39,595 nucleotides of DNA from Ruthenibacterium sp. (GTDB taxonomy: Bacteria; Bacillota; Clostridia; Oscillospirales; Ruminococcaceae), in the NCBI GenBank assembly GCA_020025255.1, contig JAHHSK010000009.1, positions 1 to 39,595 of the forward strand, read 5' to 3'. The first letter of the stretch is position 1. Each line of letters opens with the position of its first letter. Below are positions 10,688-18,908 of the stretch, in pieces. Both the position numbers and the translations under genes were made by a program. The notes beneath the pieces were generated by a model. It was not told the DNA's origin, searched no databases, and saw only the letters and a list, made by a program, of their open reading frames with translations.

Positions 10688-11056
10688 TTACTTCTTCTTG
10701 TTGGCTACCGTGCGCTTCGGACCCTTACGGGTACGTGCGTTCGTTTTGGAACGCTGGCCACGCACAGGCAGACCCTTGCGATGACGCGTGCCGCGATAGC
10801 ACTGAATTTCTACCAGACGTTTGATGTCAAGCGCGGTGTTGCGGCGCAGGTCACCCTCAACGATGAAATGCTGATCGATATAATCACGAATCAATGCCTC
10901 TTCGTCCTGGGTCAGGTCCTTCACTCGAGTATCGGGATTGATCTTCGTAGCGGCGAGGATCTCGTCCGCAGCACTGCGGCCAATGCCGTAGATATAAGTG
11001 AGGCCAATTTCGACTCGCTTTTCTTTGGGCAAGTCAACTCCGGCGATACGTGCCAT
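10688..11056 (-). CDS. rpsM: 30S ribosomal protein S13
   Basis: 122 aa starting MARIAGVDLPKEKRVE. It has the helix-two-turn-helix region with TYIYGIGR and the basic tail RGLPVRGQRSKTNARTRKG-like segment that contacts tRNA and h42. A longer frame starts 14 codons earlier but AGGAGGT at 11066-11072 sets the start at 11056. A structured 100-nt gap separates it from rpmJ. Confidence 0.97.
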   Translation of the reverse strand: MARIAGVDLPKEKRVEIGLTYIYGIGRSAADEILAATKINPDTRVKDLTQDEEALIRDYIDQHFIVEGDLRRNTALDIKRLVEIQCYRGTRHRKGLPVRGQRSKTNARTRKGPKRTVANKKK

Positions 11057-11099
11057 GGTTTTAGCACCTCCTGATTTATTTATCCCTTGGTGGATCATG

Positions 11100-11138
11100 C
11101 CGCGATAAGCCCGGCGGGATAGGGACGTTCTTACGCGG
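11100..11138 (-). promoter_or_regulatory. Stem-loop in the rpmJ-rpsM gap (candidate regulatory element)
   Basis: On the mRNA, CCGCGTAAG pairs with CTTATCGCGG (one bulged A), closing a loop that contains CCC/GGG pairings. It lies in a 100-nt gap upstream of rpsM, the first gene of the alpha operon segment that includes rpsD. In E. coli S4 represses this operon through a structure at the same place. There is no T tract, so it is not a terminator. Confidence 0.4.
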
Positions 11139-11156
11139 CTGGAATGCTGTTACATC

Positions 11157-11270
11157 TTAACCCTGACGCTGTTTGTGCTTCGGGTTTTCGCAAATCACCA
11201 TGACGCGGCCTTTGCGCTTGATGACTTTGCACTTTTCGCAAATAGGTTTTACGGAAGGTTTCACCTTCAT
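11157..11270 (-). CDS. rpmJ: 50S ribosomal protein L36
   Basis: A 37-aa gene below usual length cut-offs. The translation starts MKVKPSVKPICEKCKVI and ends ICENPKHKQRQG; the C-x2-C ... C-x4-H zinc ribbon is intact. The site AAGGAGGT stands 7 bases before the ATG. It lies 30 bases after infA and 100 bases before rpsM, the standard position. Confidence 0.96.
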   Translation of the reverse strand: MKVKPSVKPICEKCKVIKRKGRVMVICENPKHKQRQG

Positions 11271-11300
11271 GTTTGGTACCTCCTTCAAGCTGCGCTCGAT

Positions 11301-11519
11301 TTACTTCGAGCGCCATGTGATGCGGCCCTTCGTCAAATCGTAGGGGCTCATCTCCAATGTGACTTTGTCTCCCGGCAGAATCCGAATGAAATTCATCCGC
11401 AGCTTGCCGGAAATGTGTGCCAGCAGGCGGTGCCCGCCCTGAATCTCCACGAGAAACATCGCATTGGGCATGGCCTCTACCACGACACCTTCTACTTCGA
11501 TGACGTCTTCTTTGGACAA
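11301..11519 (-). CDS. infA: Translation initiation factor IF-1
   Basis: 72 aa OB-fold protein that blocks the A site during initiation. It starts at a TTG codon (MSKEDVIEVEG) and has EAMPNAMFLVEIQGG and the C-terminal YDLTKGRITWRSK. Without the TTG start there is no full-length frame: AAGGAGGG (11529-11536) lies 9 bases upstream of it and overlaps the end of map. An open frame runs 38 codons further upstream through map and is not the protein. Confidence 0.95.
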   Translation of the reverse strand: MSKEDVIEVEGVVVEAMPNAMFLVEIQGGHRLLAHISGKLRMNFIRILPGDKVTLEMSPYDLTKGRITWRSK

Positions 11520-11523
11520 GCTT

Positions 11524-12282
11524 CTACACCCTCCTTGGCTGTGTAAGGATGACTGGCCCGTTGGACGTGATAGCGATCGTGTTCTCAAAATGAGCAGCGA
11601 GGCCGCCGTCAACGGTTTTTGTCGTCCATCCATCCGACATGGTTTTTACGACGTGGCTTTTTTCGGTTACCATCGGTTCAATGGCAATCACCATTCCGTT
11701 TACAAGGCGCGGCCCGCGCCCTGCTTTGCCGAAGTTCGGCACTTCGGGGTCTTCATGCAGATCCCGGCCTACGCCGTGACCCACAAAAGTCCTAACGACG
11801 GAAAATCCCGCGTCTTCCACGTACTGCTGCACCGCCGCGCCGATGTCGCCTACCCGGTTACCCGGCACCGCAGCAGCGATGCCGCGGCGCAGAGATTCCC
11901 TTGTAACATCCATAAGACGCTGCGCCGTATCAGAAACTTTTCCGCATGCAAATGTTGCGGCGTTGTCTCCGTTCCAGCCATGAATGGCGGCGCCTGTGTC
12001 AATACTGACGATATCGCCCTCGTGCAGCACGATCCCGTGAGACGGAATGCCGTGTATCACGACATCGTTCACGGAAATGCATGCACTGCCCGGGAAACCG
12101 CCCAACCCTTTGAAGTTGGGCCGTGCCCCCTGACTGACGATATAATCATAAATGATTTTATCGATTTGGGCTGTCGTGACGCCCGGCCGGACGGCTTCGC
12201 CGCCGATCCGGAGCGCTTGTGCAGAGATTTCGCAGGCCTGTTTCATGGCCTCGATCTCTTTTGCTGTTTTAATGAGGATCAC
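11524..12282 (-). CDS. map: Methionine aminopeptidase, type I
   Basis: 252 aa. Removes N-terminal Met from nascent proteins. All five metal ligands are in register with the E. coli enzyme: Asp95, Asp106, His169, Glu202, Glu233 (motifs SIDTGA, GWNGD, GHGVG, IEPM, HFENT). The start is a GTG that overlaps the adk TGA stop by four bases, so the two are translationally coupled. Its 3' end reaches into the infA ribosome site. No KOW-domain gene lies between map and infA, unlike Bacillus. Confidence 0.97.
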   Translation of the reverse strand: MILIKTAKEIEAMKQACEISAQALRIGGEAVRPGVTTAQIDKIIYDYIVSQGARPNFKGLGGFPGSACISVNDVVIHGIPSHGIVLHEGDIVSIDTGAAIHGWNGDNAATFACGKVSDTAQRLMDVTRESLRRGIAAAVPGNRVGDIGAAVQQYVEDAGFSVVRTFVGHGVGRDLHEDPEVPNFGKAGRGPRLVNGMVIAIEPMVTEKSHVVKTMSDGWTTKTVDGGLAAHFENTIAITSNGPVILTQPRRV

Positions 12283-12917
12283 AGCCGGACCCCCAGTTTC
12301 TCGAACAAAAGCTTCGTGGTCTCGGCAACGCCATCCACGCCTTCCACAACCACAAGCTTTCCGCGTTCGCGATAGAAATCAACCAACGGTTCGGTAAACT
12401 CGTGGTAAACCTTCAGACGTTCCAGAATGGTTTCCGGCTGATCGTCCTTGCGGATGATCAGCGAACCGCCGCAGCGATCGCAGATATCCGGATTTGCCGA
12501 GGGGTTTGCTGTCGTATGATAGCTTGCCCCGCAGGCAGAACACACACGGCGTCCGGAAAGACGCTCGATAATGCATTCATCTGCGACCTCGATATCCACG
12601 ACCTTATCAATGCCGATGCCCATTTCTTCCAAGGCCTCGGCCTGTTTTACGGTGCGGGGTACGCCGTCCAGGATGAAACCGTTTTTGCAGTCATCCTGTG
12701 CCAGACGTTCTTTGATAATGCCGATGATCACGTCGTCGGGGACAAGCGCGCCGGAATCGATATACGATTTGGCTTTCAAGCCCATTTCCGTTTCGTTTTT
12801 CATCGCTTCGCGAAGAATATTACCGGTGCTCACCGCAGGGATCCCAAGCTTATCGCAAATGACCTCTGCCTGTGTGCCTTTCCCTGCGCCGGGCGCGCCC
12901 AAAAGGATCAGTTTCAT
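12279..12917 (-). CDS. adk: Adenylate kinase
   Basis: 212 aa. Catalyses ATP + AMP to 2 ADP. P-loop GAPGAGKGT at 7-15. The LID carries four cysteines (126, 129, 146, 149; CSACG and CDRCG), the zinc-binding long form usual in Gram-positives. DGVPRT is the family DG(F/V)PR motif. The site GGGGGAAGG precedes the ATG. It sits between secY and map as in most Firmicutes. Confidence 0.97.
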   Translation of the reverse strand: MKLILLGAPGAGKGTQAEVICDKLGIPAVSTGNILREAMKNETEMGLKAKSYIDSGALVPDDVIIGIIKERLAQDDCKNGFILDGVPRTVKQAEALEEMGIGIDKVVDIEVADECIIERLSGRRVCSACGASYHTTANPSANPDICDRCGGSLIIRKDDQPETILERLKVYHEFTEPLVDFYRERGKLVVVEGVDGVAETTKLLFEKLGVRL

Positions 12918-12947
12918 ATTAGCCTTCCCCCTTCAACAGTACTGAGC

Positions 12948-14267
12948 TCACTCAAGGAAACCCTTGTGGTGACGCATCAGCATATAGGATTCGAGACTGC
13001 GCGATGTATCCAGTGCAACACCAACGACAATCAGCAGGCTTGTGCCGCCCAAGGAGATATTGACCCCCGTAAGAGCGCCAAGCACAATCGGCAGAACCGC
13101 CACAACACCCAGGAAAAGGGCGCCGATGAACGTGATCTTGCCCAGCACCTTTGCAATAAAATCGCTTGTCGGCTTGCCGGGACGGTAGCCGGGAACGGTG
13201 CCGCTGTTTGTGCGCAGATTGTTTGCGATTTCAACCGGATTGTACTGCATCGTCACATAGAAATAGTTGAACGCAATGATGAGCAGCAGATAGATCACTG
13301 CATAGACCCAGCCGGTCGTGCGGAACACGCCCAGGAATCGGGCTGCGAACGGGTGATCCACCGGATTATACAGATTGGGGAAGAATCCGCCGATCGTTCC
13401 GGGGATCGAAGCCAGCGCACTGGCAAAGATGATCGGCATAACACCGCTCATGTTCACCTTAATGGGGATGTGTGCGTTCTGTCCGCCGTACATTTTGCGG
13501 CCGACAACGCGTTTTGCGTACATGACCGGGATACGGCGTTCTGCTGCATTGAGGATCACTACAAATACAACAACCGCAACAGCCAGCACAACGAACAGCG
13601 GGATCAGGAAGTAGTACTTCACTTCTCCGCCCGCGGCCAGGCCAAGCCAGGTTTTCACGGTGGTGAAGATGCTGGTCCAGCGGGAGATGATGCCCGCAAA
13701 AATCAGGATCGAAATGCCGTTCCCAATGCCTTTCACATCAATCTGCTCGCCCAACCACTGGATGAGCATGGAGCCTGCAGTGAATGCAAGCACCACCACG
13801 ATCGCAGAGAAAATCTGAGCGAACAAGGATGTGCCGTTGCCGTACACAAGGGCGTTCTGACCGCGCAGCAGGAAATAATATCCGATGCCCAGGGCCAGTG
13901 CGATTCCCGCGCCGGTATAACGTGTGATGCGTGTGATCTTCTTGCGTCCATCTTCACCCTCTTTTGCCAGGCGTTCCAGTGCCGGAATCGCCACGGTAAG
14001 CAGCTGGATGATGATCGATGCGTTGATATACGGCGTAACGCTCAGTGCAAACAGCGTTGCCTGCGAGAACGAACCGCCGGTGAGCATGTCGATGTAGCCG
14101 AGCATGCTGCCGCTCTGGCCTGCGATCCAGCCCTGCAGCGCCTCAGGGGCGATGAAGGGCACAGGGATTGCACAGCCGAGACGGAAGATGACGATGACAA
14201 AAAGTGTATAAAGTAGCCGTTTCCGCAGATCCTCGATCTTCCAAGCATTGCGAAATGTCTCAAACAC
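12948..14267 (-). CDS. secY: Preprotein translocase subunit SecY
   Basis: 439 aa, ten predicted membrane helices. Forms the SecYEG channel in the cytoplasmic membrane. It opens MFETFRNAWKIEDLRKRLLYT; the plug/TM2 region GGSFSQATLFALSVTPYINASIIIQLL and the cytoplasmic C-terminal RHHKGFLE end are typical. The start is GTG one base after the rplO stop; the GAGGTG site is inside the last codons of rplO, so the two are coupled. Confidence 0.97.
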   Translation of the reverse strand: MFETFRNAWKIEDLRKRLLYTLFVIVIFRLGCAIPVPFIAPEALQGWIAGQSGSMLGYIDMLTGGSFSQATLFALSVTPYINASIIIQLLTVAIPALERLAKEGEDGRKKITRITRYTGAGIALALGIGYYFLLRGQNALVYGNGTSLFAQIFSAIVVVLAFTAGSMLIQWLGEQIDVKGIGNGISILIFAGIISRWTSIFTTVKTWLGLAAGGEVKYYFLIPLFVVLAVAVVVFVVILNAAERRIPVMYAKRVVGRKMYGGQNAHIPIKVNMSGVMPIIFASALASIPGTIGGFFPNLYNPVDHPFAARFLGVFRTTGWVYAVIYLLLIIAFNYFYVTMQYNPVEIANNLRTNSGTVPGYRPGKPTSDFIAKVLGKITFIGALFLGVVAVLPIVLGALTGVNISLGGTSLLIVVGVALDTSRSLESYMLMRHHKGFLE

Positions 14268-14268
14268 C

Positions 14269-14706
14269 TTAGATCACCTCAGCCTTCCCGCCTGCCTTTT
14301 CGATTTTCTCCTTAGCGGAAGCGGAATAAGCATTCACTTTAACGTTGAGCGCTTTGTCCAGCGTGCCGTTGCCGAGAACCTTGACGCCGTCCAGCGTCTT
14401 TTTGATCAGACCCTTTTCGATCAGGGCGTTTGCGTCCACCGTGCTGCCTGCCTCAAATTTATCGAGGTCGCTTACATTGATGGTTGCATAAGTTGTGGCA
14501 AAAATGTTCTTGAAGCCGCGCTTGGGCAGTCGACGCTGCAAAGGCATCTGGCCGCCTTCAAATCCGGCTTTCTTTACACCGGAACGAGCCTTCTGGCCTT
14601 TGTGGCCGTAGCCCGCTGTCTTGCCGTTGCCGGAACCTGCGCCGCGGCCTTTGCGCTTTGCAGCTTTGTTCGCGCCTGCGGCGGGCTGTAATTCATGAAG
14701 CATCAT
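14269..14706 (-). CDS. rplO: 50S ribosomal protein L15
   Basis: 145 aa. Gly/Lys-rich N-terminal arm (KRKGRGAGSGNGKTAGYGHKG) that threads into 23S rRNA, then the globular domain. Begins with two ATG codons after AAGGAGGT; either could be used. Its end overlaps the secY translation signal. Confidence 0.97.
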   Translation of the reverse strand: MMLHELQPAAGANKAAKRKGRGAGSGNGKTAGYGHKGQKARSGVKKAGFEGGQMPLQRRLPKRGFKNIFATTYATINVSDLDKFEAGSTVDANALIEKGLIKKTLDGVKVLGNGTLDKALNVKVNAYSASAKEKIEKAGGKAEVI

Positions 14707-14727
14707 ATTGCGTGCACCTCCTTGCTA

Positions 14728-15018
14728 TTACGCTTTGGTAACCTCTACCATATGCGAGATTCTGTTGATTTTGCCGTTTGTTGCGGCATTGTCGGGCTGC
14801 GTCGTAACGTCGCCCGCCTTCTTCAGGCCCAGAGCCTTGGCGGTTGCGATCTGTTTTTCGGTGCGTCCGATCAGGCTCTTTGTAAGCTTAATGGTGAGCT
14901 TGCCAGTCGTCTTAGCAGCTTTCTTCGCCGGTGCCTTCTTTGCAGCGGCAGCTTTCTTAGCAGGAGCTTTTGTATTCTCTACGACTTCTTGAGTCGCGAT
15001 GGTTTTCTCTTCAGCCAT
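14728..15018 (-). CDS. rpmD: 50S ribosomal protein L30 with Lys/Ala-rich N-terminal extension
   Basis: 96 aa, against about 60 for ordinary L30. The L30 core is residues 38-96 (KLTIKLTKSLIGRTEKQIATA ... ISHMVEV). Ahead of it is a 37-residue arm with repeated KKA and KAPAKKAA units, resembling histone-H1-like tails. The extension is translated, since AAGGAGG lies directly before the ATG at 15018 and no such site precedes the core. It is between rpsE and rplO, as expected. Confidence 0.95.
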   Translation of the reverse strand: MAEEKTIATQEVVENTKAPAKKAAAAKKAPAKKAAKTTGKLTIKLTKSLIGRTEKQIATAKALGLKKAGDVTTQPDNAATNGKINRISHMVEVTKA

Positions 15019-15032
15019 GGATCACTGCCTCC

Positions 15033-15533
15033 TTAACCCAGAATTTCTTTTACGGTCTTGCCGCGCTTTGCAGCAACCGCTTCTGCGCTCTGCAGACTGC
15101 ACAAACCGTTGATCGTGGCGGTGACCACGTTGCAGGGATTGTTGGTGCGCTGGCACTTGGTACGGATATCCTGAATGCCTGCAAGTTCCAGAACGGCACG
15201 AACTGCGCCGCCTGCGATAACACCGGTACCTTCCGGAGCCGGACGAAGCAGCACGCGGCCTGCGCCGAATACGCCCACCGTCTCATGAGGGATCGAAGTG
15301 CCTTTCATGTTGATGCGGTGCAGGTTCTTTTTTGCAGCCTCGCAGCCCTTGCGGATTGCTTCGGGAACTTCAGAAGCCTTGCCCATACCGAAACCAACGA
15401 TGCCGTTGCCGTTACCGACGACAACCAGGGCGGAAAACTTCATTACGCGGCCGCCCTTAACAGTCTTGGATACACGGTTGATGGCAACAACCTTCTCTTG
15501 TAAATCCAAAGTGGATGCGTCAATCATTTCCAT
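15033..15533 (-). CDS. rpsE: 30S ribosomal protein S5
   Basis: 166 aa. Double-stranded RNA-binding-like N domain with RVSKTVKGGRVMKFSALVVVG and the GNGNGIVGFG turn; the C domain has GTGVIAGGAVRAVLELAGI. S5 helps decoding fidelity at the mRNA entry. Ribosome site AAGGAGG is 6 bases from the first ATG. Confidence 0.97.
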   Translation of the reverse strand: MEMIDASTLDLQEKVVAINRVSKTVKGGRVMKFSALVVVGNGNGIVGFGMGKASEVPEAIRKGCEAAKKNLHRINMKGTSIPHETVGVFGAGRVLLRPAPEGTGVIAGGAVRAVLELAGIQDIRTKCQRTNNPCNVVTATINGLCSLQSAEAVAAKRGKTVKEILG

Positions 15534-15544
15534 TTGTATCCTCC

Positions 15545-15904
15545 TTACAGCTCGAGGCCGCCCTCACGGGCACCCTCAGCCAAAGCCTTCACGCGGCCAT
15601 GATACACAAAGCCGCCGCGGTCATAAACCGCCTTCGTGATGCCCTTGTCGGCAGCACGCTTTGCGATGGTCATGCCGACCTTCTTTGCTGCTTCGATGTT
15701 GCCGCCGAAGCCTTCAAAATCTTTATCCATGGTGGATGCTGCTGCCAGCGTTACGCCGGCAACGTCATCGATGAGCTGTGCATAGATATGTTTGGAGGAG
15801 CGGAACACATCGAGACGCGGGCACGCTGCGGTGCCGGAGATCTTGCCGCGTACACGGCGGTGTCTGCGAAGACGAGACACATTTTTATCCGGTTTATTAA
15901 CCAT
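15545..15904 (-). CDS. rplR: 50S ribosomal protein L18
   Basis: 119 aa. Binds 5S rRNA in the central protuberance. Motifs HRRVRGKISGTAACPRLDVF and SSKHIYAQLIDD, ending YHGRVKALAEGAREGGLEL. Start after GAAGGAGTG. Between rplF and rpsE. Confidence 0.97.
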   Translation of the reverse strand: MVNKPDKNVSRLRRHRRVRGKISGTAACPRLDVFRSSKHIYAQLIDDVAGVTLAAASTMDKDFEGFGGNIEAAKKVGMTIAKRAADKGITKAVYDRGGFVYHGRVKALAEGAREGGLEL

Positions 15905-15922
15905 TGTCGTTCACTCCTTCTC

Positions 15923-16468
15923 TTATTTAGCGCCCTTGCCGGCTTTGCCTTCTTTGTGAGCAACATATTCACCCGCATAGCGAATACCCTTGCCCTTATA
16001 GGGTTCAGGCGGACGCTTTTCGCGGATTTCCGCTGCAAACTGGCCGACACGCTGTTTGTCGATACCATTGACGACGATCTTCAGGGGATCGGGAACGTCA
16101 ATCGTGATACCGTCGATTTCAGGCATGATCACCTGATGAGAGTAGCCCAGGTTCAGAACAAGGTTGGTGCCCTGCTTTGCAGCACGGAAGCCAACGCCCT
16201 GAATTTCCAGCTCTTTCTTGTAACCATTGGTTACGCCCTCAACCATGTTGCTGATGAGGGTACGGGTGAGGCCATGCAGGCTGCGAGCCTCTTTTTCGTC
16301 ATTGGGACGGGTAACCACTACTTCGCCGTTTTCCACTTTGACAGTCATCATGGAATGGATCTTGGAATCGAGTGTACCCTTGGGGCCCTTAACGGTTACG
16401 TTCTGGCCATTGATGCTGACCTCTACGCCCGCGGGAATGACGATGGGTTTTCTTCCAATTCTCGACAT
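15923..16468 (-). CDS. rplF: 50S ribosomal protein L6
   Basis: 181 aa, two repeated alpha/beta domains. Starts MSRIGRKPIVIPAGVEV and has the C-terminal signature PPEPYKGKGIRYAGEYV near the factor-binding site. GAAAGGGG is upstream of the ATG. Confidence 0.97.
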   Translation of the reverse strand: MSRIGRKPIVIPAGVEVSINGQNVTVKGPKGTLDSKIHSMMTVKVENGEVVVTRPNDEKEARSLHGLTRTLISNMVEGVTNGYKKELEIQGVGFRAAKQGTNLVLNLGYSHQVIMPEIDGITIDVPDPLKIVVNGIDKQRVGQFAAEIREKRPPEPYKGKGIRYAGEYVAHKEGKAGKGAK

Positions 16469-16484
16469 TGTCTATGCCCCTTTC

Positions 16485-16883
16485 TTACCACACGAAGGCG
16501 AGGACTTCGCCGCCCACGTTGTTTGCGCGTGCGGATTTGTCTGTCATAACGCCCTTCGAGGTGGAAATGATTGCAGTGCCAAGGCCTCTCATGACCTTCG
16601 GCATATCTTCACAGTTGGTGTAGATACGCAGGCCCGGCTTGGACACGCGGCGGATGCCCGAGATAACCGGCGCGCCGGTCTCGGTGTATTTCAGTGCGAT
16701 GCGGATGATGCCCTGTTTGTCATCAGCGATGACCTGTACGCCCTTCACGTAGCCTTCTTCCAGCAGAATGTTAGCAATTGCTTTCTTCAGATTGGAAGCC
16801 GGAATGTCCACAGAAGGGTGTTTGGCAGTACTGGCATTGCGGATGCGGGTGAGCAGGTCCGCGATAGGATCAGTAATATTCAC
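16485..16883 (-). CDS. rpsH: 30S ribosomal protein S8
   Basis: 132 aa. Starts at GTG (MNITDPIADLLTRIRNA) behind AGGAGGT. The 16S-binding C-terminal loop TSKGVMTDKSARANNVGGEVL is intact. S8 binds the central domain of 16S rRNA and represses the spc operon in E. coli; no mimic site was recognised here. Confidence 0.97.
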   Translation of the reverse strand: MNITDPIADLLTRIRNASTAKHPSVDIPASNLKKAIANILLEEGYVKGVQVIADDKQGIIRIALKYTETGAPVISGIRRVSKPGLRIYTNCEDMPKVMRGLGTAIISTSKGVMTDKSARANNVGGEVLAFVW

Positions 16884-16940
16884 GCCACTAACCTCCTAAA
16901 TTCCTTGTAAAATCTGTTGTAGTTGGGATAAGCGCTTCGC

Positions 16941-17126
16941 TTACCAGCTGGCCTTTTTTACGCCCGGGATCTCGCCCTTGTAGGCAAGTTCGCGGAAGCA
17001 GATACGGCAGATGCCGTATTTGCGCAGATAGGCGTGGGGTCTACCGCAGATTTTGCAACGATTGTAAGCACGGGTGCTGAACTTCGGCTCCATCTGCTGT
17101 TTGATTTTCATGCTTGTCTTAGCCAA
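16941..17126 (-). CDS. rpsN: 30S ribosomal protein S14, zinc type
   Basis: 61 aa, the short zinc-dependent form with CKICG and CRIC cysteine pairs. It starts at TTG (MAKTSMKIKQQ) 8 bases after GGGAGGG. S14 is a late-assembling head protein. Located between rplE and rpsH. Confidence 0.96.
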   Translation of the reverse strand: MAKTSMKIKQQMEPKFSTRAYNRCKICGRPHAYLRKYGICRICFRELAYKGEIPGVKKASW

Positions 17127-17141
17127 ATCTCATGCCCTCCC

Positions 17142-17681
17142 TTAGTTTGCGAACGGAGCGCCCAGAGCTTTGAGCAGCTCTTTGGCTTCTTCGTCTGTTT
17201 TTGCAGTCGTTACGAAGCAGATATCCATACCGCGTACGGCATCGATCTTATCGTAATCGATTTCCGGGAAGATGAGCTGTTCCTTGACACCGCAGCTGTA
17301 GTTGCCGCGTCCGTCAAAGGAGTTGCCGTTGATGCCGCGGAAGTCACGCACGCGGGGCAGTGCCACGCTGAAGAAACGATCCACGAATTCATACATGCGT
17401 TCGCCGCGCAAAGTGACCTTTGCACCGATCGGCATGCCTTCACGCAGTTTGAAGTTTGCAACGCTCTTCTTCGCTCTGCACACCACTGCCTTCTGGCCGG
17501 TGATCTTTGCAAGATCTGCCAGGATCGAATCCATGATCTTCGGGTTATCGCGCGCTTCGCCGCAGCCAACGTTGATTACAACCTTATCCAGCTTCGGGAT
17601 CTGCATCACGCTTTTGTAGTTGAATTTCTTCATCAAAGCGGGAGCAACTTCCTTGGCATAGGTTTCTTTTAATCTTGCCAT
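17142..17681 (-). CDS. rplE: 50S ribosomal protein L5
   Basis: 179 aa. Contacts 5S rRNA and P-site tRNA. Motifs KYKSVMQIPKLDKVVINVG-like start and DFRGINGNSFDGRGNY. Its ATG overlaps the rplX TAA by one base (TAATG), so the pair is coupled. Confidence 0.97.
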   Translation of the reverse strand: MARLKETYAKEVAPALMKKFNYKSVMQIPKLDKVVINVGCGEARDNPKIMDSILADLAKITGQKAVVCRAKKSVANFKLREGMPIGAKVTLRGERMYEFVDRFFSVALPRVRDFRGINGNSFDGRGNYSCGVKEQLIFPEIDYDKIDAVRGMDICFVTTAKTDEEAKELLKALGAPFAN

Positions 17682-18019
17682 TATTCTTTACTCCCTTTCT
17701 TTTCTTTAAACTGTGCGCCGCACTTTTTGCAGACGCGAACTTTCTTGCCGTCTTCTACGATATGGCCCACGCGTGTGGCCTTACCGCATTTCGGGCAGAC
17801 CGGCATGACCTTGCTGGCGTACATAGCGCCTTCAGCCTTGACGATACCGCCCTGCTCGCCCTGGCGGCGGGGTTTCACGTGTTTGGTCACCATATTGCGG
17901 CCTTCCACGATGACTTTGCCTTCCTTGGGGCTGACCTGCAGGACCTTACCGGAGTTACCGCGGTCTTTGCCGCTGATAATCATAACAGTGTCGCCGGTTT
18001 TAACATGAATTTTTGCCAT
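17681..18019 (-). CDS. rplX: 50S ribosomal protein L24
   Basis: 112 aa. KOW motif near the start (KTGDTVMIISGKDRGNSGKVL) and a C-terminal CPKCG ... CKKCG zinc ribbon found in many bacterial L24s. Early assembly protein near the tunnel exit. GGAGGT precedes the ATG; the stop overlaps the rplE start. Confidence 0.97.
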   Translation of the reverse strand: MAKIHVKTGDTVMIISGKDRGNSGKVLQVSPKEGKVIVEGRNMVTKHVKPRRQGEQGGIVKAEGAMYASKVMPVCPKCGKATRVGHIVEDGKKVRVCKKCGAQFKEKKGSKE

Positions 18020-18033
18020 TCTGTAAAACCTCC

Positions 18034-18402
18034 TTACAGCGATTCCGGAGCAAGGCTGACGATCTTCAGGTAACCGCAGTCACGCAGTTCGCGTGCCACC
18101 GGTCCAAAGATACGAGTGCCTCTCGGGTTTTTGTCGTCGCGGATGATAACCGCGGCATTCTCGTCGAAACGGATATAGGAACCGTCCTCGCGGCGCAGGC
18201 CGTGCTTGCTGCGAACCACAACAGCCTTGACCACATCGCCTTTTTTCACTTGGCCATTGGGCGCCGCTTTCTTAACCGAAGCTACGATAACGTCGCCAAT
18301 GCCGGCATATCTCTTGCGGGAGCCGCCCAGCACACGGATGCACATGATTTCTTTCGCACCGGTGTTGTCAGCCACTTTGAGATAGCTTTGCATCTGTACC
18401 AT
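18034..18402 (-). CDS. rplN: 50S ribosomal protein L14
   Basis: 122 aa. Starts MVQMQSYLKVADNTGAKE and keeps CIRVLGGSRKRYAGIGDVI; this is the binding face for the silencing factor RsfS and for bridge B5. Ribosome site AAAGGAG. Confidence 0.97.
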   Translation of the reverse strand: MVQMQSYLKVADNTGAKEIMCIRVLGGSRKRYAGIGDVIVASVKKAAPNGQVKKGDVVKAVVVRSKHGLRREDGSYIRFDENAAVIIRDDKNPRGTRIFGPVARELRDCGYLKIVSLAPESL

Positions 18403-18432
18403 AAGACAGAATCTCCTTTCAAAGCTGCTAGC

Positions 18433-18690
18433 TTATTTCGCCTTTTCGATGATTCGCACCAGGCGCCAGTGCTTCTGAGCGCTCAAGGGGCGGGTTTCCA
18501 TGATTTCAACACGGTCGCCTTCGCGGCACTCGTTGTTTTCATCGTGTGCCTTGAACTTCACTGTACGCTTCAGGATCTTTTTGTAGAGGGGGTGCTTAAC
18601 GCTGTCCTTAACAGCGACAACGATCGTCTTGTCCATTTTGTCAGACACAACGACGCCCACGCGGGTCTTTCTCAAATTGCGTTCTTCCAT
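18433..18690 (-). CDS. rpsQ: 30S ribosomal protein S17
   Basis: 85 aa OB-fold primary rRNA binder, starting MEERNLRKTRVGVVVSDKMD. A GTG 15 bases earlier extends the frame, but it lies in the GGGAGG site itself, so the ATG at 18690 is used. Typical HPLYKKILKRT and SAQKHWRLVRI motifs. Confidence 0.96.
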   Translation of the reverse strand: MEERNLRKTRVGVVVSDKMDKTIVVAVKDSVKHPLYKKILKRTVKFKAHDENNECREGDRVEIMETRPLSAQKHWRLVRIIEKAK

Positions 18691-18707
18691 TGCTTTTCCT
18701 CCCACTC

Positions 18708-18908
18708 TTACTGTGCGTCTTTCAGCTCATTGCTGCGCATGACAGTCTTCACACGGGCAATGTCTTTCTTGACGGTTTCAATACGGCCGGGATTCTCGAG
18801 CTGATTGATCGCGTGCTGGAAGCGGAGGTTAAAAAGCTCTTCTTTCAGGTCGGCCAGTTTTTTGGTCAGCTCCGCCGCGCTCATATCACGCAGTTCATTC
18901 GCTTTCAT
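18708..18908 (-). CDS. rpmC: 50S ribosomal protein L29
   Basis: 66 aa helical hairpin: MKANELRDMSAAELTKKLADLKEELFNLRFQ with the family LFNLRFQ core. Part of the trigger factor/SRP docking site at the exit tunnel. Its ATG directly follows the rplP stop with no gap. Confidence 0.96.
   Translation of the reverse strand: MKANELRDMSAAELTKKLADLKEELFNLRFQHAINQLENPGRIETVKKDIARVKTVMRSNELKDAQ

Noticed and set aside
12402..14216. 604-codon plus-strand frame opposite secY and adk
   Set aside because: Runs through two well-conserved genes on the other strand, no ribosome site and no recognisable domain.
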